A stretch of DNA of 11,144 nt from the NCBI GenBank assembly GCA_050116035.1, contig JASFPJ010000086.1, forward strand, positions 1-11,144, read 5' to 3'. The position numbers and the translations under genes were made by a program. The DNA comes from SOIA01 sp050116035 (GTDB lineage Bacteria; Acidobacteriota; Aminicenantia; Aminicenantales; Aminicenantaceae). Under the pieces are notes generated by a model. It saw only the letters and a program-made list of their open reading frames with translations. It did not search any database and had not been told where the DNA came from. Every line of letters starts with the position of its first letter. Positions within the stretch are counted from its first letter, which is position 1. This document shows, piece after piece, positions 1-6,879 of this stretch.

Positions 1-302
1 TTCCTATACATGTTCTTGAAATCCAGGCTTAAAACTGAATAAAAAATTATCTGAACACATGAGCCAAAAGAAGGCACGTAACTCGAACAAGTCACTCCTC
101 TGATAGACATTGAACTGAACAGGGATGAATCCCGTATAACTATAGGGAGTACAATTCTAATCTTATTTTTGCCTGGATGAGTGGCTTAAAAAAAAGAGTC
201 CAGACAAGTGAAATGATTTGCTCTGTTTGTGTTTTTTCTGGTATAGTCCTAAGAGACTTCAGACCAGAATAAAGCTCCATAGAGAACAAAGGAGGAAAGA
301 CA
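1..302. other. Upstream non-coding stretch, no gene recognised
   Basis: No convincing coding region is seen here on either strand. In the first forward frame an open stretch runs from the window edge to a TAA at 40-42. It could be the last codons of an upstream gene, but 13 codons are too few to judge. A 12-bp dyad (GGGAT-GA-ATCCC, 122-133) lies between a TTGAAC hexamer (110-115) and TATAAC (135-140). Their 19-bp spacing is long for a promoter. The right part holds a better-placed promoter candidate for the lipoprotein gene, listed separately. Confidence 0.5.
218..247 (+). promoter_or_regulatory. Candidate sigma70 promoter of the lipoprotein gene
   Basis: TTGCTC (218-223) and TATAGT (242-247) are separated by 18 bp. 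The -10 box is good and the -35 box is weak. Transcription would start near 254, giving a leader of about 49 nt that carries the AGGAGG ribosome site at 290-295. The position is plausible, but the call rests on sequence match alone. Confidence 0.35.
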
Positions 303-1313
303 ATGAAAAAATTCACAATCATCGCGATTACAGTTATTTTCGCCTTATTTTCCTTAATCTCCTGCCAGGGAGGCCCGTTCGGTAAAGCCGCTGGCTCCGC
401 CCAAGCAGAGGAGATGCTGAGTTTCCTTCCAAAAGATATGAATGCTGTCTTCTTCATCGATGTTCAAGGAATCCTCACCCTAGAATCTGTGGATAAACTC
501 ATCACGGAAAAAACGGAAGATGAAGAGTTCGAAAAATTCACAGATTACCAGAAATTTGTCGACATGACAGGAATTGACCTCAAAAAAGACATCTATTTCG
601 TCGCTGCCGCAATGAAAGAAGGAACCGATGAAAAAGATGACTGGGGAGTTGGAATCGTGAACCTCAAATACGACAAAGACATGCTTATCTCTTTTATCAA
701 GACCAAAACCGAAGAAGAAGGGGACGAGTTCATCGAAGAGCAATACAATGGATATACGCTTTACACTGTTAAAGAAAAAGATGAAGAAATATCAATTTTT
801 CTAATTGACGATTCAAACATCGCTGCGGGCAATATAGATATAGTCAAATCAGTGATAAATGTTTTGCAGAAGACAGAAGAGCCTATTTTGAAAAATGAAG
901 ACTTCTCAGCCCTGTTCAAGGATACCGATAAGAGCGCCCTTTTCTGGGGTGGAATTCTCATCCCCCCGAATGTCACCGCAGAGCTAACCAAAGAAATGCC
1001 GATGGCGAGCAATCTGGAATCAATTCAAGCCGTCTCCCTCTCCTTTGACTACAAGAACAGGACGATCATGGCTGAGATCAAACTCAGGAGCAGTGATCCC
1101 ATCGAAAACCAGGAAATTGCCGATAATCTAATCGGCTTGAAAGACATGGGAGCCATGATTACTATACAGGATTTTAACTTTGCAGAGGTTTTAGACAGGA
1201 TCGAGATCACATCCTCACCCGACCATGTGAGAATCTATGCCAGCTACCCCGATGATTTTTTTAATGACTTTATGAGTAAATTTACTCTTAAAGAGTCAGA
1301 AGAAGAAAAATAA
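303..1313 (+). CDS. Acidic lipoprotein of unknown function, DUF3352-like
   Basis: The protein has 336 residues. It starts with a lipoprotein signal peptide: a Lys-Lys n-region, a hydrophobic stretch at residues 4-17, and lipobox L-I-S-C with the lipidated Cys at residue 21. Gln at +2 fits outer-membrane sorting in a Gram-negative envelope. After a short Gly/Ala linker the mature part opens with a 'FLPKDMNAVFFIDV' segment. This resembles the start of DUF3352-type proteins, where a 'LPADA-x-x-F/V-x-D' phrase leads into an alpha/beta fold. That link is recalled by eye and not proven. The rest is rich in Glu, Asp and Lys and ends in an acidic tail. There are no catalytic motifs and no transmembrane segments beyond the signal. 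The start is fixed by AGGAGG at 290-295, 7 bp before ATG. The gene is monocistronic and converges on the ABC operon. Coding status is firm; function is unknown. Confidence 0.85.
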   Translation: MKKFTIIAITVIFALFSLISCQGGPFGKAAGSAQAEEMLSFLPKDMNAVFFIDVQGILTLESVDKLITEKTEDEEFEKFTDYQKFVDMTGIDLKKDIYFVAAAMKEGTDEKDDWGVGIVNLKYDKDMLISFIKTKTEEEGDEFIEEQYNGYTLYTVKEKDEEISIFLIDDSNIAAGNIDIVKSVINVLQKTEEPILKNEDFSALFKDTDKSALFWGGILIPPNVTAELTKEMPMASNLESIQAVSLSFDYKNRTIMAEIKLRSSDPIENQEIADNLIGLKDMGAMITIQDFNFAEVLDRIEITSSPDHVRIYASYPDDFFNDFMSKFTLKESEEEK

Positions 1314-1356
1314 AAAGATAGTATTCCCCTGAATTATTCACAAAATCTGCGCAAAT

Positions 1357-1469
1357 AAAAAAAGGGGACAGGCTGCTTTTTCTGGGGGCTATCCCTTTCA
1401 GCCCTTGCATTATCGAAAGAGAGGGACTGTCCCCATTCTTGAAGAAAAAGTGGCCTGTCCCCTTTTTTT
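1357..1469. repeat. Long imperfect inverted repeat with T-runs (REP-like; probable bidirectional terminator)
   Basis: The arms are 1357-1383 and 1443-1469. The outer 17 bp (A7-GGGGACAGGC against GCCTGTCCCC-T7) match perfectly. Two mismatched positions follow, then 8 more perfect pairs. In a + strand transcript the two mismatches become U-G and G-U wobbles, so the RNA helix is an unbroken 27 bp. The 59-nt interior holds a third CTGTCCCC octamer (1427-1434) inside the dyad GGGAC-T-GTCCC (1423-1433), and a 5-bp stem 1386-1390/1400-1404. The element fills the gap between convergent genes, and the permease stop codon (1468-1470) overlaps the right arm. T-runs in both directions suit a two-way terminator. 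The layered GGGGACAG copies also resemble REP elements mobilised by RAYT transposases, though no such gene is in the window. Confidence 0.75.
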
Positions 1470-2280
1470 AATCTTCGAATATATATTCTTTCCAGGAAAA
1501 AAGAAAGCAGGCTAAACCGAGGAATAGACCTATAATCAGGAAAATCATGAATATTGCTAGTAGAGGCGGGCTGGGCTCCAGCCTGAACATCAGGAAGGAA
1601 AACCGTCCTGTCCGAGGAACGGGCAGCAGAGATTTGAGGTAATGAATAATGGCAAAGCGCTGGGTGGAGCCGGGAAAGTACTGAATCACGTTCTCCCATC
1701 CAAAACTGAAAATCAACCCAAAAAGAATCGATTTTTTCATTATGGTTCCGATAAAAGTGAAAAAAGCCGTATAGCACATCAGACCCAGACTGAGAACAAC
1801 AACATCCCTCAAAAGAATTTTGTATAGGGAAAAATCTAGCAAGTTATTAATATTCAGGATGAAAAAAGAGAGAATCACTCCTATACTTGTCATTATGATG
1901 ATCAATGAAGTGTAGGCTGCGTATTTCCCGATAATGAGTGCCGATTTAGAAACCGGCCGGGTAGTTAAATAAGTCAGCGTCTTTCCTTCAACCTCTTCAG
2001 AACAAACAGATGTTCCGTAAAAAAGAGCCAGAATGAGGATGAGAAACTGGAGATAGATCGCGATTGTCATGTTGTCAAAAATGTAAATTCCTCGGATGGC
2101 TGTCCGGTCAGAGAAGAATTGATTCAACTTGATGATCAGGGCAATCACGACTGGCAGAACACTCACCATAAAAAAGATCTTCGTCTTTTTTGATTTCTTG
2201 CCCATAGAAAAGAAAAAAGGGAAAATATCCCTCAAAGAACTCAGAAAAAATGCCAATTTCCCTTTAATTTCTTGACCCAT
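1468..2280 (-). CDS. ABC-2 type transporter permease (second permease of operon)
   Basis: This hydrophobic protein of 270 residues has about six predicted membrane segments. They lie roughly at 38-54, 72-91, 115-145, 155-175, 180-200 and 245-265. After the second segment is the phrase 'EEVEGKTLTYLTTRPVSKS', a hallmark of ABC-2/NosY-like permeases (E-x-x-x-G-T/K-L-x-x-L-L-x-x-P-V-S-R). It probably lies at the cytoplasmic coupling region. The ATG at 2280 is preferred because it lies 1 bp after the stop of the preceding ATPase and has GGGAAG just upstream. The frame stays open to an ATG at 2349, but that start would overlap the ATPase by 68 bp. It is the last gene of the operon and presumably pairs with the ATPase encoded just upstream. 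The substrate cannot be read from sequence. The TAA lies in the inverted repeat behind the gene. Confidence 0.88.
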   Translation of the reverse strand: MGQEIKGKLAFFLSSLRDIFPFFFSMGKKSKKTKIFFMVSVLPVVIALIIKLNQFFSDRTAIRGIYIFDNMTIAIYLQFLILILALFYGTSVCSEEVEGKTLTYLTTRPVSKSALIIGKYAAYTSLIIIMTSIGVILSFFILNINNLLDFSLYKILLRDVVVLSLGLMCYTAFFTFIGTIMKKSILFGLIFSFGWENVIQYFPGSTQRFAIIHYLKSLLPVPRTGRFSFLMFRLEPSPPLLAIFMIFLIIGLFLGLACFLFSWKEYIFED

Positions 2281-2281
2281 C

Positions 2282-3208
2282 TTATCTTCCCACCAAATAA
2301 TCAAAGACAGCCTGTAAGTTATCATCAGGAGACGTGATTTCCTCAACATCTATGTTATGCTTGACAAAGAGTGACGGAAGAAGGCCGAAGAATTTATCCC
2401 TGTTATTGGTCTCAACCAGAAGTGTATCTTCCGCCGAGTTGAAATTCACGTTCAAAACAAAATCCTCTTGGATGAATGTTGAGGCCAGCTGGCGCGGATC
2501 GCTGCACTTTATGGAAACAATATGTGGATGTGTATCGATCAAATCCCTGATGTAATGAACATCACCCTGCGCGAAGATCTTTCCTTGATGGATGAGGATA
2601 ATCCGTTTGGTCATGGCTTCAATCTCGGGCAGGACATGGCTGGAAACGATAATTGTCCGTCCTTCGCCTTTATAAGACTTGATGAGGTGGATAATCTTCC
2701 GTCTCCCCAGGGGATCGAGTCCGTTCAAAGGCTCGTCAAGGATAATTATCTCTGGGTCGTGAGCGATGGCCTGAGCGAATTTTAACCTCTGGCGCATGCC
2801 CCGGCTGTAGGATTTTATAATCCTGTCTTTGTCTTCGTTCAAATCGACGATTTCCAGCGCTTTTCTCGCCCTCGCATCTATTTCTGATAATGAGAAATGA
2901 TGGAGTTTTAAAAGCCCGATCATGAACTGCCAGCCTGTCAGCTCCTCGTAGAAGGCATCCTGTTCCGGACAGAACCCGATGTTGGAGAAAAGAGGATAAT
3001 TGTTACGGATCATTTCCCCTTTGATGGCACATGTTCCGATGTTCGGCTTGATCTGTCCTGATATCAGCTTGAGAAATGTGGATTTTCCTGCACCGTTCGG
3101 CCCAAGAATCCCTGTTATTCCTGGCTCGATCTGGAGTGAGACATCACTCAATCCCAGAACATTTCCGTACCATTTGGATAGGTGTTCTGTTTCGACAACC
3201 GGTTTCAT
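2282..3208 (-). CDS. ABC transporter ATP-binding protein (second ATPase of operon)
   Basis: This cytoplasmic nucleotide-binding subunit has 308 residues. Walker A GPNGAGKST is at 36-44, Q-loop Gln at 83, the signature in variant form YSRGM at 134-138 (LSGGQ in most families), Walker B IIILDEP at 154-160 followed by a D-loop, and the switch His at 191 in 'SSHVLPE'. A tail of about 100 residues follows the NBD core, as is common in ATPases that drive ABC-2 permeases. ATP hydrolysis should power the neighbouring permeases. The start ATG overlaps the TGA of the upstream permease gene (ATGA, 3205-3208), which indicates translational coupling. All ATPase motifs are intact, so it should be active. 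The Arg in place of the first Gly of the SGG signature is a small oddity. Substrate is unknown. Confidence 0.93.
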   Translation of the reverse strand: MKPVVETEHLSKWYGNVLGLSDVSLQIEPGITGILGPNGAGKSTFLKLISGQIKPNIGTCAIKGEMIRNNYPLFSNIGFCPEQDAFYEELTGWQFMIGLLKLHHFSLSEIDARARKALEIVDLNEDKDRIIKSYSRGMRQRLKFAQAIAHDPEIIILDEPLNGLDPLGRRKIIHLIKSYKGEGRTIIVSSHVLPEIEAMTKRIILIHQGKIFAQGDVHYIRDLIDTHPHIVSIKCSDPRQLASTFIQEDFVLNVNFNSAEDTLLVETNNRDKFFGLLPSLFVKHNIDVEEITSPDDNLQAVFDYLVGR

Positions 3209-4074
3209 TTGACGATCTCAACTCCTTTGACTTTCTTTTTCAAAACAAAGCCAGCAAAAACACATATCGAAATCAAAACCAGGAGAGAATAAAACCAGGG
3301 AATCGGATAAGGCGTTTTTTCACTAAAAATAAAAGAGCCCACCTGTTGAATGTTGGCTCTAATCGAAAGGAGAGAAAAGTAATGATTGTGAAAATTATCA
3401 TAAAAAATTGCACGAAAGATTTCAGAACCAAAATAGATGCCAAAAATCATGATGGCCACATACCTTCTGTTCTTGCTCAACGATGAAATAAAAAGCGTGT
3501 AAAAAGAGAAAAATGCAGTCACAAATAGTGAATAACCGATGATCGACAGCGGGAGCCAGGGGTAAGAAAGAAAAAATTGAAAGCTCCCCGCGAAAACAAG
3601 CTTCATGATAAAAAACACCAGGCCAGGAACGAGGGTGAGAATGAACAAGAAGAAGATGATCACAGAGGTTTTCCCGAAGAAATAGTCTTTTTTCTTCAGA
3701 GGCCGAGCGAAGTAGAGTTGAAGAGAATTATGCTTGAGGTCATCGGAAATGAGCCCTGAACCACAAAAAATCAAGATGACAAGCATGATGAAAAGCATAA
3801 AGCCATCGGATAAATAAGTTTTGAAATACCCAGGATCAATCTGGAGAAAAGGCACAGATTCTCTAAACATGAATTTGAAATCTTCCAACCGCTCTGAGAC
3901 ATAAATCCCAGCCAAAAAGACAACAGCCGGAACAAGACTCCCCGCAAACAGCAGCTTAAAAAACTTTTTCCTGAATGTCAGCTTTATGCCGTAGCGGGTG
4001 ATCGGCCACCAGGGAAGTTTTTTATCAAGAAACTCTCCGTCCCAGTGCGCGTACCCTTTTTCTTTAATCGTCAT
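3205..4074 (-). CDS. ABC-2 type transporter permease (first permease of operon)
   Basis: This membrane protein has 289 residues. A soluble N-terminus ('KGYAHWDGE') resembles the start of many ABC-2 permeases paired with this ATPase type. About six hydrophobic segments follow, near 42-60, 93-112, 135-158, 172-200, 208-225 and 262-282. After the second one is 'GSGLISDDLKHNSLQLYFARPLKK' split across the membrane edge. It has the same layout as the E-x-x-G-T-L-x-x-L-x-x-P motif of the other permease in the operon. The ATG at 4074 shares one base with the TGA of the ATPase gene before it (TGATG) and has GGGAGTGG upstream. A TTG one codon earlier is less likely. The charged 'KKKVKGVEIVK' C-terminus should be cytoplasmic. 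The two permeases probably form a heterodimer, but this is inferred from gene order only. Confidence 0.88.
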   Translation of the reverse strand: MTIKEKGYAHWDGEFLDKKLPWWPITRYGIKLTFRKKFFKLLFAGSLVPAVVFLAGIYVSERLEDFKFMFRESVPFLQIDPGYFKTYLSDGFMLFIMLVILIFCGSGLISDDLKHNSLQLYFARPLKKKDYFFGKTSVIIFFLFILTLVPGLVFFIMKLVFAGSFQFFLSYPWLPLSIIGYSLFVTAFFSFYTLFISSLSKNRRYVAIMIFGIYFGSEIFRAIFYDNFHNHYFSLLSIRANIQQVGSFIFSEKTPYPIPWFYSLLVLISICVFAGFVLKKKVKGVEIVK

Positions 4075-4982
4075 CAATCCACTCCCACCGCATCAGCAAA
4101 CAGGTCCTCAAGCGAAGATTGGCTTTTCACGAAATGTCTCAGTTGTACCTTTTCCTCAGCCGCGATCTTAAAAAATTCCTGCCTGTTATAACCTGAAGGT
4201 GTGTAGACTTTCAGGATCCCATCCTCTATCTCCTCCACTCTGCATTTCCTCTCTTTCAATCTATCGAGAAAACCTTGCGTTTCTCCCTTCAACTTAATCT
4301 CGTATAGGTCGCGAATTTCTTTGAGCTTGGAAATATCGCCCTCAGCCGCAACCTTCCCCTTATTCAGAATCACTACGTAGGAGCAGGTCAGCTCGATATC
4401 CGGAAGGATATGAGAGGAGATCAAGGCTTGAATATTTTTTTTGGAGGAGATATCCATTATCAGCTCCAGGATCTCAGTTCTCCCCTGAGGGTCAAGACCA
4501 CTCGTCGGCTCATCGAGAAACATGAGCTTCGGGTCATGAACGAGTGCCTGTGCCAACTTGAGCCTCTGCTTCATTCCTCCGGAGTAGGTCTCCACTTTGC
4601 GGTACCGACTCTCTTCAAGCCCGACATAATACAGGACTTCGTGGGCGCGCTTCATGGCTTCCTGACGGGGCATGCCGGATAGCTCTCCCAGATAAGAAGT
4701 GAAAGAAACCGCATCCAGTTCAGGAATGAAACAGTCATCCTCAGGCATATAACCCACATAGCGGCGGATCTCCGCCTGCTGTGTCTTGATGTCATAATCG
4801 AGAATACGGCCTTCGCCCCTACTCGCAGAAAGAAATCCCAGCATGATCCGAATCAGTGTGCTTTTCCCAGCGCCGTTGGGTCCAAGAAGTCCGATGGCTC
4901 CCTGGTCCAAATCCAGACTCACGCCATCGAGAGCCATAATCTTCCCGTAGCTGAAGTAGATATCTTTAACTTCGATGCTCAT
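4074..4982 (-). CDS. ABC transporter ATP-binding protein (first gene of operon)
   Basis: This cytoplasmic ATPase subunit has 302 residues. Walker A GPNGAGKST is at 34-42. The Q-loop region 'GYMPEDD' near 77-83 carries Glu where Gln is usual, a substitution I recall as common in this subfamily. The signature YSGGM is at 133-137, Walker B LMFLDEP at 153-159 and the switch His at 191 ('SSHILPD'). A regulatory-type C-terminal extension follows. The gene heads a four-gene operon, ATPase-permease-ATPase-permease, with every junction within 4 bp. The two ATPases are clearly related but divergent, so the pairs look like an old duplication or a four-subunit complex. There is no clear Shine-Dalgarno before the ATG; the sequence just upstream is AGATAGAACAG. 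No regulator gene adjoins. The export substrate is unknown. Confidence 0.93.
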   Translation of the reverse strand: MSIEVKDIYFSYGKIMALDGVSLDLDQGAIGLLGPNGAGKSTLIRIMLGFLSASRGEGRILDYDIKTQQAEIRRYVGYMPEDDCFIPELDAVSFTSYLGELSGMPRQEAMKRAHEVLYYVGLEESRYRKVETYSGGMKQRLKLAQALVHDPKLMFLDEPTSGLDPQGRTEILELIMDISSKKNIQALISSHILPDIELTCSYVVILNKGKVAAEGDISKLKEIRDLYEIKLKGETQGFLDRLKERKCRVEEIEDGILKVYTPSGYNRQEFFKIAAEEKVQLRHFVKSQSSLEDLFADAVGVD

Positions 4983-5069
4983 CTGTTCTATCTTATACCA
5001 AGCACTTTACTAAGAATACGATTATTTTATGAGAAAAGTTTCCTAAATTTAGTTTTGTTTCTGTCCTAT

Positions 5070-6683
5070 CTATCCATTCGCAGTCAGAACATGCGTTCCT
5101 TCTCCGCAAACCAAAGCCCGGTAAGTTTTTTCCACTCTATCCCAATTTTCTTCCCTGTCCAGAGCCCAGTACCGTCCGATTACTGTCACAACCTGACCAA
5201 GGGAAAGAGACATGCACATATCAAGAACTTTGGCCACATAGATCGCACCACTCTCGGGCTTTTCTCCTCTCCGTCCGATCAAAGAATGGACATACACTCG
5301 CTCCACTCCAAGCTGTTTGGCCAGACGAAGCAGGGCAAAAAGATGATCAATGGTCCCGTGGGAGCTGTAGAAGGATACTATACCAAGGAGATGAAGGGCT
5401 TTCCGGTCTTGTTTGGCACCTTCCATTGCCCAGAGAAACACCTCGTTGCGGAAAAAGCTTTTGTCTTCAATGGCTTTATCAATCTTGACCCGGTCCAGAA
5501 AAATCCGTCTGCCCGCACCGATGTGGAGATGACCGGCCTCAGAATTACCCACTGTCTGAGAAGGCATTCCCACCGCCTTCCCTGAAGCCTCGAGCCAGGC
5601 ATGGGGGAAATGAGACCACAACTTGTCAAAGTGTGGAGTCTTGGCTTCTGCGATCAGATTTCCTTCTTTCTCCTCCCTCATCCCCCAGCCGTCCAGGATG
5701 AGGAGAAGCACTCTTCGCTCAGTTCTGTCATCTTTAAGTGACTGAACCAGTAAATTTTCCCCAGTCATCTCAACCGGTTTTTCTATCCCCAGAAGGCCCA
5801 GAAGTGTGGGAGCCACGTCAGCCAGCTCCCCTTCTCTGTTTATACCCAAACTCTCCGGATTTTTTAATGCGAAATCAGCGATGATAAAAGGAACAGGATT
5901 TTTAGTATGGCCGGTGTTTATCGCTCCATCCGGATAAAGCCATTCTTCAACCGTTCCGTGGTCTGAGGTGACAACAAGCGTGACTCCCTTTTTTCGGCAG
6001 TCGTTGACGACCCTTCCCAACTGACAGTCCACCTCTTCCACAGCGCGGATCACTGCTGTTTGATCTTCGATATGGCCGACCACATCCACATTGGCAAAAT
6101 TGGCAGTGATCATCCGGAAAGAGGGATCATCGAGATTTTTAGAAATTTCATCGGCCACCTGACCGGCGCTCATTTCCGGTGTGGAGGCATAGGAAGAAAT
6201 GCCCTCCGGAGACGGGACGACAATTCTATTTTCTCCCGGAAAAACGTCATCATTTTTTCCGTTCATAAAATAACCGATGTGGACAGCCTTCTCGGATTCT
6301 GAAATCTTGAGGAAATCCAGCCCCTCCTTGGAGAGGACTTCATACAAGGTATTCGGAATCTTCCCCTCTGGAGGAAAGGCCACTTTGACATCGAGCAAAG
6401 AATCGAACTCGATCATGGTCACGAAATTCAAACCCAAATCCTTTTCAATGGGAAAGGGACGGAAATCTTTGTTGATCAGGCTTTGGGTGAGCTCGATCTC
6501 CCTCTCCCCGCGGATGTCGTAGAAAATCACATAATCTCCCTGCTCGAATCTTCCGAAAGGCTGGCCAGACGAATCGACAGCGACAAGAGGCTCGAGCGCT
6601 TCGTCTTCCTGCCCGGCTTGATAGGCTTTTCGTATAGCCTCGACCATCGAGTCATTCCTGGGGGAATGTCCTTTTTTATCCAT
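5070..6683 (-). CDS. gpmI: Circularly permuted 2,3-bisphosphoglycerate-independent phosphoglycerate mutase
   Basis: The 537-residue product should interconvert 3- and 2-phosphoglycerate in glycolysis via a phosphoserine and two metals. All of iPGM is present but rotated. Residues ~12-313 match the canonical C-terminal part: substrate Arg58/Arg61, Lys132, metal ligands Asp200/His204, Asp241-His242, His259, and the terminal 'EMTGENLL'. A linker of about 10 residues leads to the canonical N-terminus: 'LLLILDGWG' with metal Asp331, catalytic Ser381 in VGNSEAGH, His442, Arg472, Arg504 and Arg510. The break falls in the transferase-domain loop after 'YRALVCGEG', now the C-terminus. Against remembered B. 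stearothermophilus numbering the offsets are a constant +319 and about -203. Two motifs are altered: SDGGVHSH reads SFYSSHGT and DGRD reads GRRG. Total length is only slightly above the usual 510-515. The frame is single and uninterrupted; ATG 6683 has GAGG upstream and its own promoter. Family is certain; activity is inferred. Confidence 0.93.
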   Translation of the reverse strand: MDKKGHSPRNDSMVEAIRKAYQAGQEDEALEPLVAVDSSGQPFGRFEQGDYVIFYDIRGEREIELTQSLINKDFRPFPIEKDLGLNFVTMIEFDSLLDVKVAFPPEGKIPNTLYEVLSKEGLDFLKISESEKAVHIGYFMNGKNDDVFPGENRIVVPSPEGISSYASTPEMSAGQVADEISKNLDDPSFRMITANFANVDVVGHIEDQTAVIRAVEEVDCQLGRVVNDCRKKGVTLVVTSDHGTVEEWLYPDGAINTGHTKNPVPFIIADFALKNPESLGINREGELADVAPTLLGLLGIEKPVEMTGENLLVQSLKDDRTERRVLLLILDGWGMREEKEGNLIAEAKTPHFDKLWSHFPHAWLEASGKAVGMPSQTVGNSEAGHLHIGAGRRIFLDRVKIDKAIEDKSFFRNEVFLWAMEGAKQDRKALHLLGIVSFYSSHGTIDHLFALLRLAKQLGVERVYVHSLIGRRGEKPESGAIYVAKVLDMCMSLSLGQVVTVIGRYWALDREENWDRVEKTYRALVCGEGTHVLTANG

Positions 6684-6684
6684 C

Positions 6685-6696
6685 CATGCGCCTCAT
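6685..6696 (-). promoter_or_regulatory. Ribosome site and overlapping out-of-frame ATG at the gpmI start
   Basis: GAGG (6693-6696) precedes two ATGs, at 6687 and 6683. The gpmI frame uses 6683. It has no upstream extension, because an in-frame TGA lies only four codons before it. The ATG at 6687 opens a three-codon M-D-G frame whose TAA overlaps the second and third codons of gpmI. The ribosome site lies 9 bp from ATG 6683 and only 5 bp from the other, so competition between the two starts is possible. Confidence 0.45.
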
Positions 6697-6707
6697 ATTA
6701 AGGCTAT

Positions 6708-6736
6708 ACTATAGGGACGAAGCTCAGGGATGTCAA
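6708..6736 (-). promoter_or_regulatory. Near-consensus sigma70 promoter for gpmI
   Basis: On the minus strand, TTGACA (6731-6736) is followed by exactly 17 bp and then TATAGT (6708-6713). This is a perfect -35, a five-of-six -10 and ideal spacing. Transcription would start near 6701, leaving a leader of about 17 nt. The leader is just long enough for the GAGG ribosome site. The strength suits constitutive expression of a glycolytic enzyme. The ABC operon begins 87 bp beyond gpmI on the same strand and may receive read-through. Confidence 0.8.
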
Positions 6737-6879
6737 CCGTAATGAGATAACTCAAGTAATATTGAAATTTGGGATTATAGGAGAAAAAAAATTGCTTTCT
6801 TCTAAACTCAAGGGTTGAAAAAACACGAAAATGTCATGGCTCCCTTTGGATTTATCAATCCCTTCCCCGTTTACTCAAC

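Noticed and set aside
1334..1777. 147-codon open frame on the minus strand across the inverted repeat and the permease end
   Set aside because: It overlaps the permease in another frame, runs through the inverted repeat, and reads as low-quality sequence with no domain and no ribosome site.
2281..2349. Longer N-terminus for the last permease of the ABC operon
   Set aside because: It would overlap the upstream ATPase by 68 bp. The ATG at 2280 has GGGAAG upstream and sits 1 bp after the ATPase stop.
5043..5052. CTAAATTTAG palindrome between gpmI and the ABC operon as a terminator
   Set aside because: It is only 10 bp, all weak pairs at the centre, with no loop and no T-run after it. It is more likely chance or a minor binding site.
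5055..5585. 176-codon forward open frame opposite gpmI
   Set aside because: It is antisense to strongly conserved iPGM codons, has no recognisable domain and no ribosome site. It is a shadow frame.
5070..6683. gpmI as two separate fused or frameshifted genes, or a pseudogene
   Set aside because: There is one open frame with all metal ligands and catalytic residues present once each, no duplicated segment, and near-normal total length. A single permuted gene fits better.
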